DNA of 64,000 bases from Bradyrhizobium sp. WBOS07 (GCF_024585165.1 NZ_CP029008.1:6281501-6345500), one strand, 5' to 3'. Counted from the stretch's first letter, positions 16,842 to 25,703 are shown. Program-made: numbers and translations. The notes: generated by a model from the letters alone, not told the origin.

Positions 16842-17764
16842 CGGAACTTTGCATCGCCATCGTCGGTTTCGGCAAGATCGCGCGCGACCAGCACGTCGGC
16901 GCAATTGCGACGGTGCCGGGCGCGATGCTGGCGGCGATTGCCAGCCGCAATGCCTCGCTGCCGGGCCTGCCGCACTTCGCGACCATCGAGGAGCTGCTGG
17001 AGAAAGGTCCGCCGATCGACGCCGTGTCGCTGTGTACGCCGCCGCAGGTGAGGCGCGCGCAGGCGGCCGCGGCGCTTGCTGCCGGCAAGCACGTCATGCT
17101 GGAAAAGCCGCCGGGCGCCGGAGTGGCCGAGCTCGATCCGCTGATCGAGATGGCGGCGCAGGCAAGACGAACCCTGTTTGCGACCTGGCATTCACGCCAT
17201 GCGCCGGCGGTCGAGCCCGCGCGACAATGGCTCGCCGGGCGACGCATCCAATCGGTGCATATCAGCTGGAAGGAAGATGTCCGCGTCTGGCATCCCGGCC
17301 AGAGCTGGATCTGGGAACCAGGCGGTCTTGGCGTGTTCGATCCCGGCATCAATGCGTTGTCGATCCTGACCAGAATCCTGCCCAGGCCGGTGTTCGTCAC
17401 CGCGGCCGAACTTGCCTTTCCCGCCAACTGCCAAGCGCCGATCGCTGCGAGCCTGACCCTGACCGACATAGGCGGCCTGCCTGTGACCGCCGAGTTCGAC
17501 TTTCGCCAGACCGGGCCGCAGAGCTGGGATATTGTCGTCGATACCGATCGCGGCCGGATGACCTTGTCCAATGGGGGCGCGCGCATGGCCATCGACGACA
17601 AGGTTCTTGCCGAAGCTCCCGATGAGGAATATCGCGGACTCTACCGGCGCTTCGTCGAGCTCGCGGCGACCGGCGCAAGCGACGTCGATCTGACACCGCT
17701 GCGTCTCGTCGCCGACGCCTTCCTGCTCGGCAAGCGCACAATTGTCGAACCGTTCGTGGATTAG
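16838..17764 (+). CDS. Gfo/Idh/MocA-family aldose 1-dehydrogenase (L-arabinose/D-galactose type)
   Basis: A 308-residue NAD(P)-dependent dehydrogenase. The nucleotide fold GFGKIA is at residues 10-15, the family EKPPG motif at 89-93, and a C-terminal substrate domain carries KEDVRVWHPGQSWIW and GGLGVFDPGINAL. This matches the L-arabinose/D-galactose 1-dehydrogenases of Azospirillum and Pseudomonas, which oxidise the sugar to its lactone. The GTG start overlaps the regulator stop (GTGA). Mutarotase and lactonase genes follow directly, giving the first steps of a non-phosphorylative pathway. Confidence 0.85.
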   Translation: MTELCIAIVGFGKIARDQHVGAIATVPGAMLAAIASRNASLPGLPHFATIEELLEKGPPIDAVSLCTPPQVRRAQAAAALAAGKHVMLEKPPGAGVAELDPLIEMAAQARRTLFATWHSRHAPAVEPARQWLAGRRIQSVHISWKEDVRVWHPGQSWIWEPGGLGVFDPGINALSILTRILPRPVFVTAAELAFPANCQAPIAASLTLTDIGGLPVTAEFDFRQTGPQSWDIVVDTDRGRMTLSNGGARMAIDDKVLAEAPDEEYRGLYRRFVELAATGASDVDLTPLRLVADAFLLGKRTIVEPFVD

Positions 17765-17766
17765 AC

Positions 17767-18843
17767 ATGGCTGGCTCAACAATCAAAAAAGATGTCTTCG
17801 GGAGACTGCCTGATGGCCGCGACGTCGAGCGCATCGTGCTGCGCGGGGCAGGCGGATTCGAAGCGCGGATCATCACCCATGGTGCTGTGCTTCAGGCGCT
17901 GATCGCGCCGGATGCGAAGGGCGGTCATGACGACGTCGTGCTCGGCCACGACACGTTCGCCGGCTATCTCGCGGAACGAAAGTTCTTCGGCGCCACCGTC
18001 GGCCGCTACGCCAACCGCGTCGCTGGGGGGCGGTTCTCGCTGGATGGCGAGACGGTGCAGCTTGCCGTCAACAACGGGCCGAATGCCCTGCACGGCGGTC
18101 TCGATGGATTCGACCGCAAGCTCTGGGAGATCGTGGAGATCGACGAGGGCGCAGAGCCCGCAGTGACGCTCGCCTATACGAGTCCGCACGGGGAGGAGAA
18201 CTATCCCGGCAAGCTCGATGTCCGCCTGACCTATCGCGTCACCGGCCCGGCCGAACTGTCGCTTTCCATGGAAGCGCGCAGCGACCGGCCGACCATCGTC
18301 AACCTGACCAACCACAGCTTCTTCAATCTCGACGGCGCAACGTCAGGCGCGTCCATCCTCGACCACCGCCTGACGGTCGCCGCCGAGCATTTCCTCGCGA
18401 TCGATCCCACCGCCATTCCATTGCCGGAGCCGCCGCGTCGCGTTGCCGGCACGCCGTTCGATTTCCGCGAAGCTCGGCCGGTCGGCGAGCGCATCCGGCA
18501 GGGCGATCAGCAATTGCAGAACGGCAGGGGCTACGACCACACCTATTGCTTCGGCGGCGACGGCAAGCTCGCGCTGGCCGCAAGGCTGGAGGCGCCGCGC
18601 TCGGGCCGGATCATGGAGCTGTTCACCGACCAGCCCGGCCTTCAGGTCTATTCCGGCAATTATCTGGACGGCACGGTTTCGGGGAAGGGCGGCAAGCTGA
18701 TCCGGCAGTCGGACGCCATTTGCCTGGAGCCGCACATCTGGCCCGATGCGCCGAACCGGCCGGATTTTCCGAGCCCGCGCCTCGATCCCGGCCAGGTCTA
18801 TCGCCATCACACGGTGTATCGCTTTGCAGTGAGGTCGCCATGA
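17767..18843 (+). CDS. galM: Aldose 1-epimerase (mutarotase)
   Basis: A 358-residue beta-sandwich enzyme interconverting alpha and beta anomers of free sugars. Family features are visible: GRYANRVAGGRF near residues 79-90, the NLTNHSFFNLDG segment near 179-190 containing a catalytic His, and the YSGNYLDG motif near 296. It starts two bases after the dehydrogenase stop and ends in an ATGA overlap with the lactonase gene. It would supply the anomer required by the dehydrogenase. Confidence 0.92.
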   Translation: MAGSTIKKDVFGRLPDGRDVERIVLRGAGGFEARIITHGAVLQALIAPDAKGGHDDVVLGHDTFAGYLAERKFFGATVGRYANRVAGGRFSLDGETVQLAVNNGPNALHGGLDGFDRKLWEIVEIDEGAEPAVTLAYTSPHGEENYPGKLDVRLTYRVTGPAELSLSMEARSDRPTIVNLTNHSFFNLDGATSGASILDHRLTVAAEHFLAIDPTAIPLPEPPRRVAGTPFDFREARPVGERIRQGDQQLQNGRGYDHTYCFGGDGKLALAARLEAPRSGRIMELFTDQPGLQVYSGNYLDGTVSGKGGKLIRQSDAICLEPHIWPDAPNRPDFPSPRLDPGQVYRHHTVYRFAVRSP

Positions 18844-19721
18844 TGGAGCAGGTGCCGACCACCGTTCTCTCGGACGATCCCTGCCATCTTGGCGAGGGCC
18901 CGACCTATGACGTGACCACCGACACCGCCTGGTGGTTCGACATCCGCGAGGGACGGCTGTTCGAGGCGCAACTCGGCAGTGGCAGCATCCGCGTCCATGC
19001 GCTCGGTCGGATGGCGAGCGCGCTCGGTCGCATCGATGCCGAACGGCAGCTGATCGTCGCCGAGGACGGGCTTTACATCCGCACGCTCGCCGATGGCGCC
19101 ATGACGCTGTTCTTCGCGCTCGAGGCGGACAATCCGGTCACGCGTTCCAACGATTGCCGCGTGCACCAGTCCGGCACGTTCTGGATCGGCACCATGGGCA
19201 AGAAGGCCGAGCCAAAAGCCGGGGCGATCTACGCGCTTCATCGCGGCAAGATATCGACACTGTTTCCCGGCATCAGCATCCCCAATTCGATCTGCTTCTC
19301 GCCCGATGGCGCCACCGGCTACTTCACCGACACGCCGCGCGCCGTGCTCTATGCCGTGCCGCTCAATCCCGCGACCGGCCTGCCGCGCGGCGAGCCGGAG
19401 GTGCTGCTGCGCCATACCGGCATTGGCGGTCTCGACGGCTCGGTGTGCGACGCCGACGGGCAGATCTGGAACGCCTGCTGGGGCGCGAGCCGGATTGACG
19501 TCTACTCTCCGCAAGGCGAACGCCTGCGCTCGCTCGGCGTGCCGGCACGGCAGGCGAGTTGCCCGGCCTTCGTCGGCCCCGACTTGTCGCGTCTCCTCGT
19601 CACCTCCGCCTGGCAGGACATGGACACGGCCGCGCGCGCCGCCGATCCGCAAGCCGGTTACACCTTTCTATTGGAGGCCTCCGCGCGCGGTCGCGCGGAG
19701 CCCGACGTCAAGCTCGCATAG
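18840..19721 (+). CDS. SMP-30/gluconolactonase-family sugar lactonase
   Basis: A 293-residue six-bladed beta-propeller hydrolase. The metal ligand Glu19 lies in HLGEGPTYD; SNDCRVHQSGTFWIGTM and LDGSVCDADG hold the conserved Asn and Asp ligands. It should open the aldonolactone formed by the upstream dehydrogenase. The start overlaps the mutarotase stop; the next codon is also ATG (18843), so the N-terminus could be one residue shorter. A gap of 71 bp with a Shine-Dalgarno site leads to the sugar-binding protein gene. Confidence 0.9.
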   Translation: MMEQVPTTVLSDDPCHLGEGPTYDVTTDTAWWFDIREGRLFEAQLGSGSIRVHALGRMASALGRIDAERQLIVAEDGLYIRTLADGAMTLFFALEADNPVTRSNDCRVHQSGTFWIGTMGKKAEPKAGAIYALHRGKISTLFPGISIPNSICFSPDGATGYFTDTPRAVLYAVPLNPATGLPRGEPEVLLRHTGIGGLDGSVCDADGQIWNACWGASRIDVYSPQGERLRSLGVPARQASCPAFVGPDLSRLLVTSAWQDMDTAARAADPQAGYTFLLEASARGRAEPDVKLA

Positions 19722-19792
19722 GAGACAAGAAAGCAACCACGGCACGTTCTCGACGACACGAACAGACAATCTGATACCCAAGGGAGTGAAAC

Positions 19793-20866
19793 ATGCAGAA
19801 ACTGAAGACCGCATTCCTCGCACTGGCGCTGGCGGGCGCTGCGACGATGGCCACGAGCCTTCCCGCTGCCGCCCAGGACAAGGCGACCGTCGGCATCGCC
19901 ATGCCGACGAAGTCGTCTGCGCGCTGGATCGACGACGGCAACAACATGGTCAAGGTGCTGAAGGAACGCGGCTACAACACCGACCTGCAATATGCCGAGG
20001 ACGACATTCCGAACCAGCTCTCGCAGGTCGAGAACATGGTGACCAAGGGCGCGAAAGCGCTGGTGATCGCCGCAATCGACGGCACCACGCTGTCCGACGT
20101 GCTCAAGCAGGCGAAAGCAAAAGGCATCACCGTGATCGCCTATGACCGCCTGATCCGCGGCACGCCGAACGTCGACTATTACGCGACCTTCGACAATTTC
20201 CAGGTCGGCGTCTTGCAGGCGCAATCGATCGAGCAGGGGCTCGGGCTGAAGGAAGGCAAGGGCCCGTTCAACATCGAGCTGTTCGGCGGCTCGCCGGACG
20301 ACAACAATGCCTACTTCTTCTACAACGGCGCGATGAGCGTGCTGAAGCCCTACATCGACAGCGGCAAGCTCGTCGTCGCCTCGGGCCAGATGGGCATGGA
20401 CAAGGTCGCGACCTTGCGTTGGGACGGCGCCACCGCCCAGGCCCGAATGGACAATCTGCTCAGCGCCTATTACGGCAACAAGAAGCTCAACGCCGTGCTG
20501 TCGCCCTATGACGGCATCTCGATCGGCATCATTTCGTCACTGAAGGGCGTCGGCTACGGCAGCGCCGGTCAGCCGATGCCGATCATTTCGGGGCAGGACG
20601 CCGAGGTGCCTTCGATCAAGGCGATGCTGCGCGGCGACCAATATTCGACCATCTTCAAGGACACCCGCGACCTCGCCAAGGTGACCGCCGACATGGTCGA
20701 CGCCGCGCTCGCCGGCAAGCAGGTCACGGTCAACGACACCAAGACCTACGAGAACGGCGTCAAGACCGTGCCGTCCTACCTGCTCAAGCCGGTCGTGGTC
20801 TACAAGGACAATTGGGAGAAGGTCCTGGTCGACAGCGGCTACTACAAGAAGTCGCAGTTCCAGTAA
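19793..20866 (+). CDS. chvE: ChvE-family periplasmic multiple-sugar-binding protein
   Basis: A 357-residue exported protein with a signal peptide at residues 1-27 (core [15 protein letters not shown], then PAAAQ). The mature part is a type I periplasmic binding fold with [24 protein letters not shown] and [10 protein letters not shown], as in ChvE/XylF. In Agrobacterium ChvE binds arabinose, galactose, glucose and xylose and also signals to VirA. No virA is nearby, so here it is the receptor of the GguAB importer. AAGGGAGTG precedes the ATG. Confidence 0.92.
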   Translation: MQKLKTAFLALALAGAATMATSLPAAAQDKATVGIAMPTKSSARWIDDGNNMVKVLKERGYNTDLQYAEDDIPNQLSQVENMVTKGAKALVIAAIDGTTLSDVLKQAKAKGITVIAYDRLIRGTPNVDYYATFDNFQVGVLQAQSIEQGLGLKEGKGPFNIELFGGSPDDNNAYFFYNGAMSVLKPYIDSGKLVVASGQMGMDKVATLRWDGATAQARMDNLLSAYYGNKKLNAVLSPYDGISIGIISSLKGVGYGSAGQPMPIISGQDAEVPSIKAMLRGDQYSTIFKDTRDLAKVTADMVDAALAGKQVTVNDTKTYENGVKTVPSYLLKPVVVYKDNWEKVLVDSGYYKKSQFQ

Positions 20867-20875
20867 CTTCCCTTT

Positions 20876-20900
20876 CCCTCTCCCTGCGTGTGGGAGAGGG
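20876..20900 (+). terminator. Hairpin after the chvE stop
   Basis: CCCTCTCCC (20876-20884), a 7-base loop, then GGGAGAGGG (20892-20900); perfect 9-bp stem, no T-run. Such stems after binding-protein genes often stabilise that cistron and reduce expression of the following transporter genes. Confidence 0.5.
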
Positions 20901-20938
20901 GGACTCTCGATGAGGGACGAAAAGCACGTCCACAAACT

Positions 20939-21024
20939 CGTCATGCCCGGGCTTGCCCCGGGCATCCACGCCCTTCGTCGCAGGCGGCTGCACGTGGATG
21001 GCCGGGACAAGCCCGGCCATGACG
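20939..21024. repeat. Palindromic intergenic repeat element
   Basis: 17-bp arms with one mismatch, CGTCATGCCCGGGCTTG at 20939-20955 and its partner at 21008-21024, within an 86-bp element between chvE and gguA. The sequence is of the widely dispersed bradyrhizobial type and sits inside an operon, so it may act as a transcript processing or attenuation site. Confidence 0.65.
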
Positions 21025-21052
21025 ACGCGGAGACGTTCAGGAGTATGATGCC

Positions 21053-22630
21053 ATGACCGCCATGCTGGAGATGCGCAACGTCAGCAAGAGCTTCGCTGGT
21101 GTGCAGGCGTTGCGCGACGTCAACTTCTCGGTTCACGCCGGGCAGATCCACGCGCTCGTCGGCGAGAACGGCGCCGGCAAGTCGACGCTAATGAAGGTGC
21201 TGAGCGGGGTCTACCCGTACGGCAGCTACGAGGGCACCATCGTCTTCGAAGGCGAGGAGCGGCGCTTCCGCGACATCAACGATTCCGAGGCGCTCGGCAT
21301 CATCATCATCCACCAGGAGCTGGCGCTGATCCCGCTGATGTCGATCGCGGAAAACATCTTCCTGTCGCATCCGCCCTCGAAGCTCGGCGTGATCGACCGC
21401 GACGAGGTGTACCGGCGCACGCAGGAATTGCTGGCCCAGGTCGGCCTGAAGGAATCCCCGGATACGCTGATCACCGATCTCGGCGTCGGCAAGCAGCAAC
21501 TGGTCGAAATCGCCAAAGCGCTGTCCAAGCGGGTGCGGATGCTGATCCTGGACGAGCCGACCGCCAGCCTGAACGAAGCCGACAGCGCCGCGCTGCTCGA
21601 GCGCCTGATGGCCTTCCGCCAGCAGGGCATCGGCTCGATCCTGATCTCGCACAAGCTTAACGAGGTCGCCAAGGTCGCCGACCACATCACCGTGCTGCGC
21701 GACGGCCGTACCGTCGACAGCATCGATTGCCATGCCGAGCCGATCCAGGAAGATCGCATCATCCGCAGCATGGTCAATCGCGATATGGCCCACCGCTTCC
21801 CGGAGCGTAACGCCAAGATCGGCGAGCCCGTGCTCGACGTCGCGAACTGGTCGGTCTATCACCCGATCCATCCCGAGCGGCAGGTGATCAAGAACGTCAA
21901 TTTCGGCGTCAGGCGCGGCGAGGTCGTCGGCATTGCCGGATTGATGGGCGCCGGACGGACCGAGTTTGCCATGAGCCTGTTCGGCCGCTCCTGGGGAACC
22001 AATATCACCGGCACGATCCGGCTGGAGGGGCGGGAGATCGTGCTGCCGAGCGTCGCGGCGGCGATCGACGCTGGCCTTGCCTATGTCACCGAGGACCGCA
22101 AGCAGCTCGGCCTGATCCTGGCCGACGACGTCCGCAAGAACATCACGCTTGCCAGCCTCGACCAGGTCGCGCCGAGCCGGGTGATCGACGACATCGCCGA
22201 GCTGAAGGTCGCCAGCGACTACCGCACCCGCATGCGCATCCGCTGCTCCGACGTCTACCAGGAGACCGGCCAGCTCTCCGGCGGCAACCAGCAGAAGGTG
22301 GTGCTGTCGAAATGGCTGATGACCGACCCGAAAGTCCTGATCCTGGACGAGCCGACGCGGGGCATCGATGTCGGTGCCAAGTACGAGATTTACTGTATCA
22401 TCAACGAGCTGGCGGAGGCCGGTCGCGGTGTCGTGGTGATCTCCTCTGAGATGCCCGAGCTGCTCGGCATCTGCGACCGCATCTGTGTCATGAACGAAGG
22501 CGCCTTCGTTGGCGAGTTCAAGGGCGCGGACGCGACGCAAGAGAAGATCATGCGCGCCATCATGCGCAACGAACGAAACATTGGGAACGCCGCGCCCGCG
22601 GCCGCGGAAATGGGAGGAATGCAGCCATGA
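21053..22630 (+). CDS. gguA: Sugar ABC transporter ATP-binding protein, GguA
   Basis: A 525-residue ATPase with two fused nucleotide-binding domains, as usual for XylG/GguA-type sugar importers. Walker A of the first domain is GENGAGKST at residues 37-45; the second domain is degenerate at Walker A (GLMGAGRTE) but keeps the signature LSGGNQQK at about 408-415 and LILDEPTRGID. This asymmetry is normal for the family. Its stop overlaps the gguB start by four bases. Confidence 0.93.
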   Translation: MTAMLEMRNVSKSFAGVQALRDVNFSVHAGQIHALVGENGAGKSTLMKVLSGVYPYGSYEGTIVFEGEERRFRDINDSEALGIIIIHQELALIPLMSIAENIFLSHPPSKLGVIDRDEVYRRTQELLAQVGLKESPDTLITDLGVGKQQLVEIAKALSKRVRMLILDEPTASLNEADSAALLERLMAFRQQGIGSILISHKLNEVAKVADHITVLRDGRTVDSIDCHAEPIQEDRIIRSMVNRDMAHRFPERNAKIGEPVLDVANWSVYHPIHPERQVIKNVNFGVRRGEVVGIAGLMGAGRTEFAMSLFGRSWGTNITGTIRLEGREIVLPSVAAAIDAGLAYVTEDRKQLGLILADDVRKNITLASLDQVAPSRVIDDIAELKVASDYRTRMRIRCSDVYQETGQLSGGNQQKVVLSKWLMTDPKVLILDEPTRGIDVGAKYEIYCIINELAEAGRGVVVISSEMPELLGICDRICVMNEGAFVGEFKGADATQEKIMRAIMRNERNIGNAAPAAAEMGGMQP

Positions 22631-23817
22631 CCGACAAGACGGTGTCGCTGCCCGAGGAGCGCCGGCACGGCAGCTTCATCAAGAACAATCTGCGCAACTA
22701 CGGCATGCTGATGTCGTTGATCGCGATCATGCTGTTTTTCCAGGTGATGACCGGCGGTACGCTGCTGCAGCCGCTCAACCTGACCAATCTCGTACTTCAG
22801 AACAGCTACATCGTCATCATGGCGCTGGGCATGCTTCTGGTGATCGTCACCGGCCATATCGACCTCTCGGTCGGCTCGGTCGCCGGCTTCGTCGGCGCGG
22901 TCGCGGCCGTGCTGATGGTGACCTACAAGGTCGACTACACGCTCGCCTTCATCGCCTGCCTGCTGCTGGGGGCAGCGATCGGTGCGGCGCAAGGCTACTG
23001 GGTGGCCTATTTCGGCATTCCGTCCTTCATCGTCACGCTGGCGGGCATGCTGGTGTTCAAGGGGCTCGCGCTCGCGGTGCTGCAGGGCCAGTCACTCGGC
23101 CCATTCCCGGCAACCTTCCAGAAGCTGTCCTCCGGCTTCATTCCGGAGCTGCTGCCCGAGGCCGGCACGCTGCATCCGACCTCCATGCTGATCGGCGCCG
23201 TGCTCGCGCTCGGCCTCGTCTATGCCAGCGCCAAGGGGCGGTCGCGCGAGCAAGCGCATGGCATCGAGGTCGAGCCTTACGCGTTCTTCCTGGGCAAGAG
23301 CGTCCTGCTCGCCTGCGCCGTGCTCTATTTCACCTATCTGATCGCCTCCCATCGCGGCCTGCCGAACGTGCTGGTGATCATGACCGCCTTGATCGCGCTC
23401 TACGGCTTCGTCACCCGTCGCACCGTGATCGGTCGGCAGGTCTATGCAGTCGGCGGCAATGCGAAGGCGGCGAAGCTGTCGGGCATCAAGACGGAGCGGC
23501 TGACCTTTCTCACCTTCGTCAACATGGGCGTGCTCGCCGCGCTCGCCGGCCTCGTCTTCGCCGCACGCCTCAACACCGCGACCCCGAAGGCCGGGCTAGG
23601 CTTCGAGCTCGACGTCATCGCCGCCTGCTTCATCGGCGGCGCCTCGGCCTATGGCGGCGTGGGTCGGGTCGGCGGCGCCGTGGTGGGCGCCATGATCATG
23701 GGCGTGATGAACAACGGCATGTCCATCCTCGGCATCGGCATCGACTATCAGCAGGTCATCAAGGGCCTGGTGCTGCTCGGGGCGGTGTGTATCGACGTGT
23801 ATAACCAGCGGCGGTAA
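22627..23817 (+). CDS. gguB: Sugar ABC transporter permease, GguB
   Basis: A 396-residue permease of the XylH/GguB group with about ten or more hydrophobic segments. Visible marks are VTGHIDLSVGSVAGFVGAV near residues 76-94, AVGGNAKAAKLSGIKTE near 274-290, and the end IKGLVLLGAVCIDVYNQRR. It forms the channel of the ChvE-GguA importer and completes the operon that begins at the FadR gene or at an internal promoter before chvE. Confidence 0.93.
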   Translation: MTDKTVSLPEERRHGSFIKNNLRNYGMLMSLIAIMLFFQVMTGGTLLQPLNLTNLVLQNSYIVIMALGMLLVIVTGHIDLSVGSVAGFVGAVAAVLMVTYKVDYTLAFIACLLLGAAIGAAQGYWVAYFGIPSFIVTLAGMLVFKGLALAVLQGQSLGPFPATFQKLSSGFIPELLPEAGTLHPTSMLIGAVLALGLVYASAKGRSREQAHGIEVEPYAFFLGKSVLLACAVLYFTYLIASHRGLPNVLVIMTALIALYGFVTRRTVIGRQVYAVGGNAKAAKLSGIKTERLTFLTFVNMGVLAALAGLVFAARLNTATPKAGLGFELDVIAACFIGGASAYGGVGRVGGAVVGAMIMGVMNNGMSILGIGIDYQQVIKGLVLLGAVCIDVYNQRR

Positions 23818-23826
23818 GAGGTCCTC

Positions 23827-23911
23827 GTAGCCCGGATGGAGCGAAGCGCAATCCGGGTTCTGTCCGCTCGGCGCGACTGTCCCGCATTCCGCTGCGCTCC
23901 ATGCGGGCTAC
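23827..23911. repeat. Palindromic intergenic repeat element
   Basis: 17-bp arms with one mismatch (GTAGCCCGGATGGAGCG at 23827-23843, partner at 23895-23911) immediately after gguB. This is the well-known GTAGCCCGGATGGAGCGAAG type of dispersed repeat. It may end the sugar operon. Confidence 0.7.
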
Positions 23912-23924
23912 ACTCCGACCTGCC

Positions 23925-24092
23925 CTACGGCAGCGGTGATTGCGTCGTGAACAGCACCGCCGCGATCGCGATGGACAGGCTCACCGCCGATATCGTTGCC
24001 ACGGTCGACAGCACCCCCATTCGCCGGAGCGCGAGGGCGAACACGATGATGATGGGGGTCGCCGTCATCAGCCCGATCTGTGCATCGCTCAT
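23925..24092 (-). CDS. Possible 55-residue membrane protein divergent from norE
   Basis: ATG at 24092 to TAG at 23925-23927. The product has two hydrophobic stretches, one near residues 7-20 (GLMTATPIIIVFALAL) and one near 27-48 with an Ile/Ala/Val-rich core. It is too short for most gene finders. Its start is 68 bp from the Crp/Fnr-type box that also precedes norE, so it could be induced divergently with the nor genes. The Shine-Dalgarno sequence (GAAGAG) is weak. I do not recognise a family; a spurious ORF is possible. Confidence 0.45.
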   Translation of the reverse strand: MSDAQIGLMTATPIIIVFALALRRMGVLSTVATISAVSLSIAIAAVLFTTQSPLP

Positions 24093-24159
24093 CTCTTCGC
24101 TCGTCGTTTTGCGGAACCGCCCATGATATCCAGCCTATGACGGCGGGGCGGGCGGAACG

Positions 24160-24173
24160 TTGCGGCAGCGCAA
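24160..24173. promoter_or_regulatory. NnrR/FNR-type box upstream of norE
   Basis: TTGCGGCAGCGCAA is a perfect dyad (TTGCG-N4-CGCAA) of the Crp/Fnr class (TTG-N8-CAA). It lies 92 bp before the norE start. In rhizobia nitric oxide reductase genes are activated by NnrR at such sites; the regulator gene is not in this window. Confidence 0.7.
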
Positions 24174-24265
24174 ACGCGCCCTCTGCCGGTTGCACTATTT
24201 GTCCGGCGACAAAGTCGGAACGGCGCAGGTGGGATATCTGTCCGGCGGCTTGATGCGGAAGGCAG

Positions 24266-24844
24266 ATGTCGGCAACGGACCTCGAACAAGAAGGCAGCGG
24301 CTGGGGAATCCTGGAAGATCTTCCCGGCGATCCCATGATCTGGGTGCTCATCTTCAGCGAGCTCGCCGCGTTCGGTCTGTTCCTCGGTGCCTTCGTCGTC
24401 GCTCGTGCGCTTCACCCGGCGGTCTTCGCGGCAGGTCAGGCCACGCTTGATGCGCATCTGGCGGGACTCAACACCATCGTGCTGGTGACCAGCGGCTGGG
24501 CTGCCGCACGCGCGACGGCTGCAGCACGCGCGGGCAACAGGGGACGTGCGCGCGGCTGGCTGTTCGGCGCCATGGCGCTCGGCGCGCTCTTCATCGCAGT
24601 CAAGCTGCTCGAATATGCCGGCGAGATCGCCTCCGGAAACGGCCTGGAGACCAGCCCGTTCTTCACGCTGTACTTCCTCCTCACCGGATTCCATCTGCTG
24701 CATGTCGGCCTCGGCATCGTGATTCTGGCCGTGGTTTCCCGGGGTGCACGGGCGGCAAGCGTCGAGACCGGAACCGCGTTCTGGCACATGGTCGACCTGC
24801 TCTGGATCGTCATGTTTCCCATCATCTATCTGGTGCACCCGTGA
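24266..24844 (+). CDS. norE: Nitric oxide reductase accessory protein NorE (cytochrome c oxidase subunit III family)
   Basis: A 192-residue membrane protein with five predicted helices, homologous to the last five helices of cytochrome oxidase subunit III. Family marks are GDPMIWVLIFSELAAFGLF near residues 21-39, the LTGFHLLHVGLGI segment and FWHMVDLLWIVMFP near the end. NorE is not in the purified reductase but is needed for full activity in several denitrifiers. The stop overlaps the norF GTG. Confidence 0.92.
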   Translation: MSATDLEQEGSGWGILEDLPGDPMIWVLIFSELAAFGLFLGAFVVARALHPAVFAAGQATLDAHLAGLNTIVLVTSGWAAARATAAARAGNRGRARGWLFGAMALGALFIAVKLLEYAGEIASGNGLETSPFFTLYFLLTGFHLLHVGLGIVILAVVSRGARAASVETGTAFWHMVDLLWIVMFPIIYLVHP

Positions 24845-25104
24845 TTCCCGATCGTCTCGACCTGGCCTGGATCGTGTTGATCGGCCTCGCGCTCGCGACC
24901 CTTCTGGTTCCGGCGCTGGTGTCGCGACCCTTGTTCGCCAATGCCTTGCTGCTGACCTTCGCCGCCCTCAAGGGCCGCCGTGTCGTGCTCGACTTCCTCG
25001 ATCTTCGCGCGGCACCGGCGCTCTGGCGCGGCCTCGTCAGTGCCTGGATCCTCATCGTGGTGCTGTTCGCGTGGCTCGCATCCGCCATCGTCGTTCTGAT
25101 CTGA
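24841..25104 (+). CDS. norF: Nitric oxide reductase accessory membrane protein NorF
   Basis: An 87-residue protein with three hydrophobic segments (about residues 9-26, 32-47, 64-86) of the small NorF / subunit-IV-like family, containing FAALKGRRVVLDFLDLR. The GTG start forms a GTGA overlap with norE, so the two are translated together. NorF helps nitric oxide reductase expression or activity in Paracoccus and relatives. The identification rests on position plus typical sequence. Confidence 0.85.
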   Translation: MIPDRLDLAWIVLIGLALATLLVPALVSRPLFANALLLTFAALKGRRVVLDFLDLRAAPALWRGLVSAWILIVVLFAWLASAIVVLI

Positions 25105-25131
25105 GCCCCATGTCGCGCATCTTCGCGCTCG

Positions 25132-25145
25132 TTGCGCTTCGACAA
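25132..25145. promoter_or_regulatory. NnrR/FixK-type box upstream of norC
   Basis: TTGCGCTTCGACAA fits TTG-N8-CAA and is centred about 78 bp before the norC ATG. Together with the norE box it suggests separate oxygen- or NO-responsive transcription of norEF and norCBQD. Confidence 0.6.
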
Positions 25146-25216
25146 AGATTGATCGGCGCCCTTCGGCAATAAATCACATCACCGAATTCTTCGACTCAAA
25201 CCGGAAAGGATTGGCA

Positions 25217-25669
25217 ATGGCTGAACGCCTGACCAAGTCGGCCGCTCGAAACGTGTTCTACGGCGGCTCGGCCTTCTTCTTCGCCATTTTCATAGGGCTG
25301 ACGGCGCACAGCCACTACTACATCGCCACGACGTCCACGGACGCAACGACGCTGACGTCGTCGGTCGCGCGCGGCAAGCATGTCTGGGAGAAGAACTCCT
25401 GCATCAACTGCCATACCCTGCTCGGCGAGGGCGCCTATTTCGCGCCTGAGGTCGGCAATGTCTGGGATCGCTGGGGCGGCAACGAGGACCCGGCCGCGGC
25501 ACGCGAGACGCTGAAGGCGTGGATGCAGTCGCAGCCCTCCGGTGCGCCGGGCCGGCGGCAGATGCCGCAGTTCAACCTCACCAACCAGGAGCTCGACGAT
25601 CTCGCCGACTTCCTGGAATGGACCAGCAAGATCAAGCGGCAGGAATGGCCGCCGAACAAGGCCGGCTGA
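25217..25669 (+). CDS. norC: Nitric oxide reductase cytochrome c subunit NorC
   Basis: A 150-residue membrane-anchored monohaem cytochrome c. One N-terminal membrane anchor (about residues 13-30), haem-binding C62-x2-C65-H66 (CINCH) and the likely axial Met116 (RRQMPQF). It passes electrons from soluble donors to NorB in the periplasm. ATG at 25217 has AAGGA six bases upstream; the in-frame TTG two codons earlier is unnecessary. It is followed 34 bp later by norB. Confidence 0.96.
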   Translation: MAERLTKSAARNVFYGGSAFFFAIFIGLTAHSHYYIATTSTDATTLTSSVARGKHVWEKNSCINCHTLLGEGAYFAPEVGNVWDRWGGNEDPAAARETLKAWMQSQPSGAPGRRQMPQFNLTNQELDDLADFLEWTSKIKRQEWPPNKAG

Positions 25670-25703
25670 GCGCTTTCCTCTTTCAAGACAGAGAGAACCC
25701 GAG

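Noticed and set aside
25150..25172. TTGATCGG...CGGCAA stretch upstream of norC as an FNR box
   Set aside because: The spacing between TTGAT and CAA is too long for the 14-bp FNR/FixK consensus; the box at 25132-25145 fits better.
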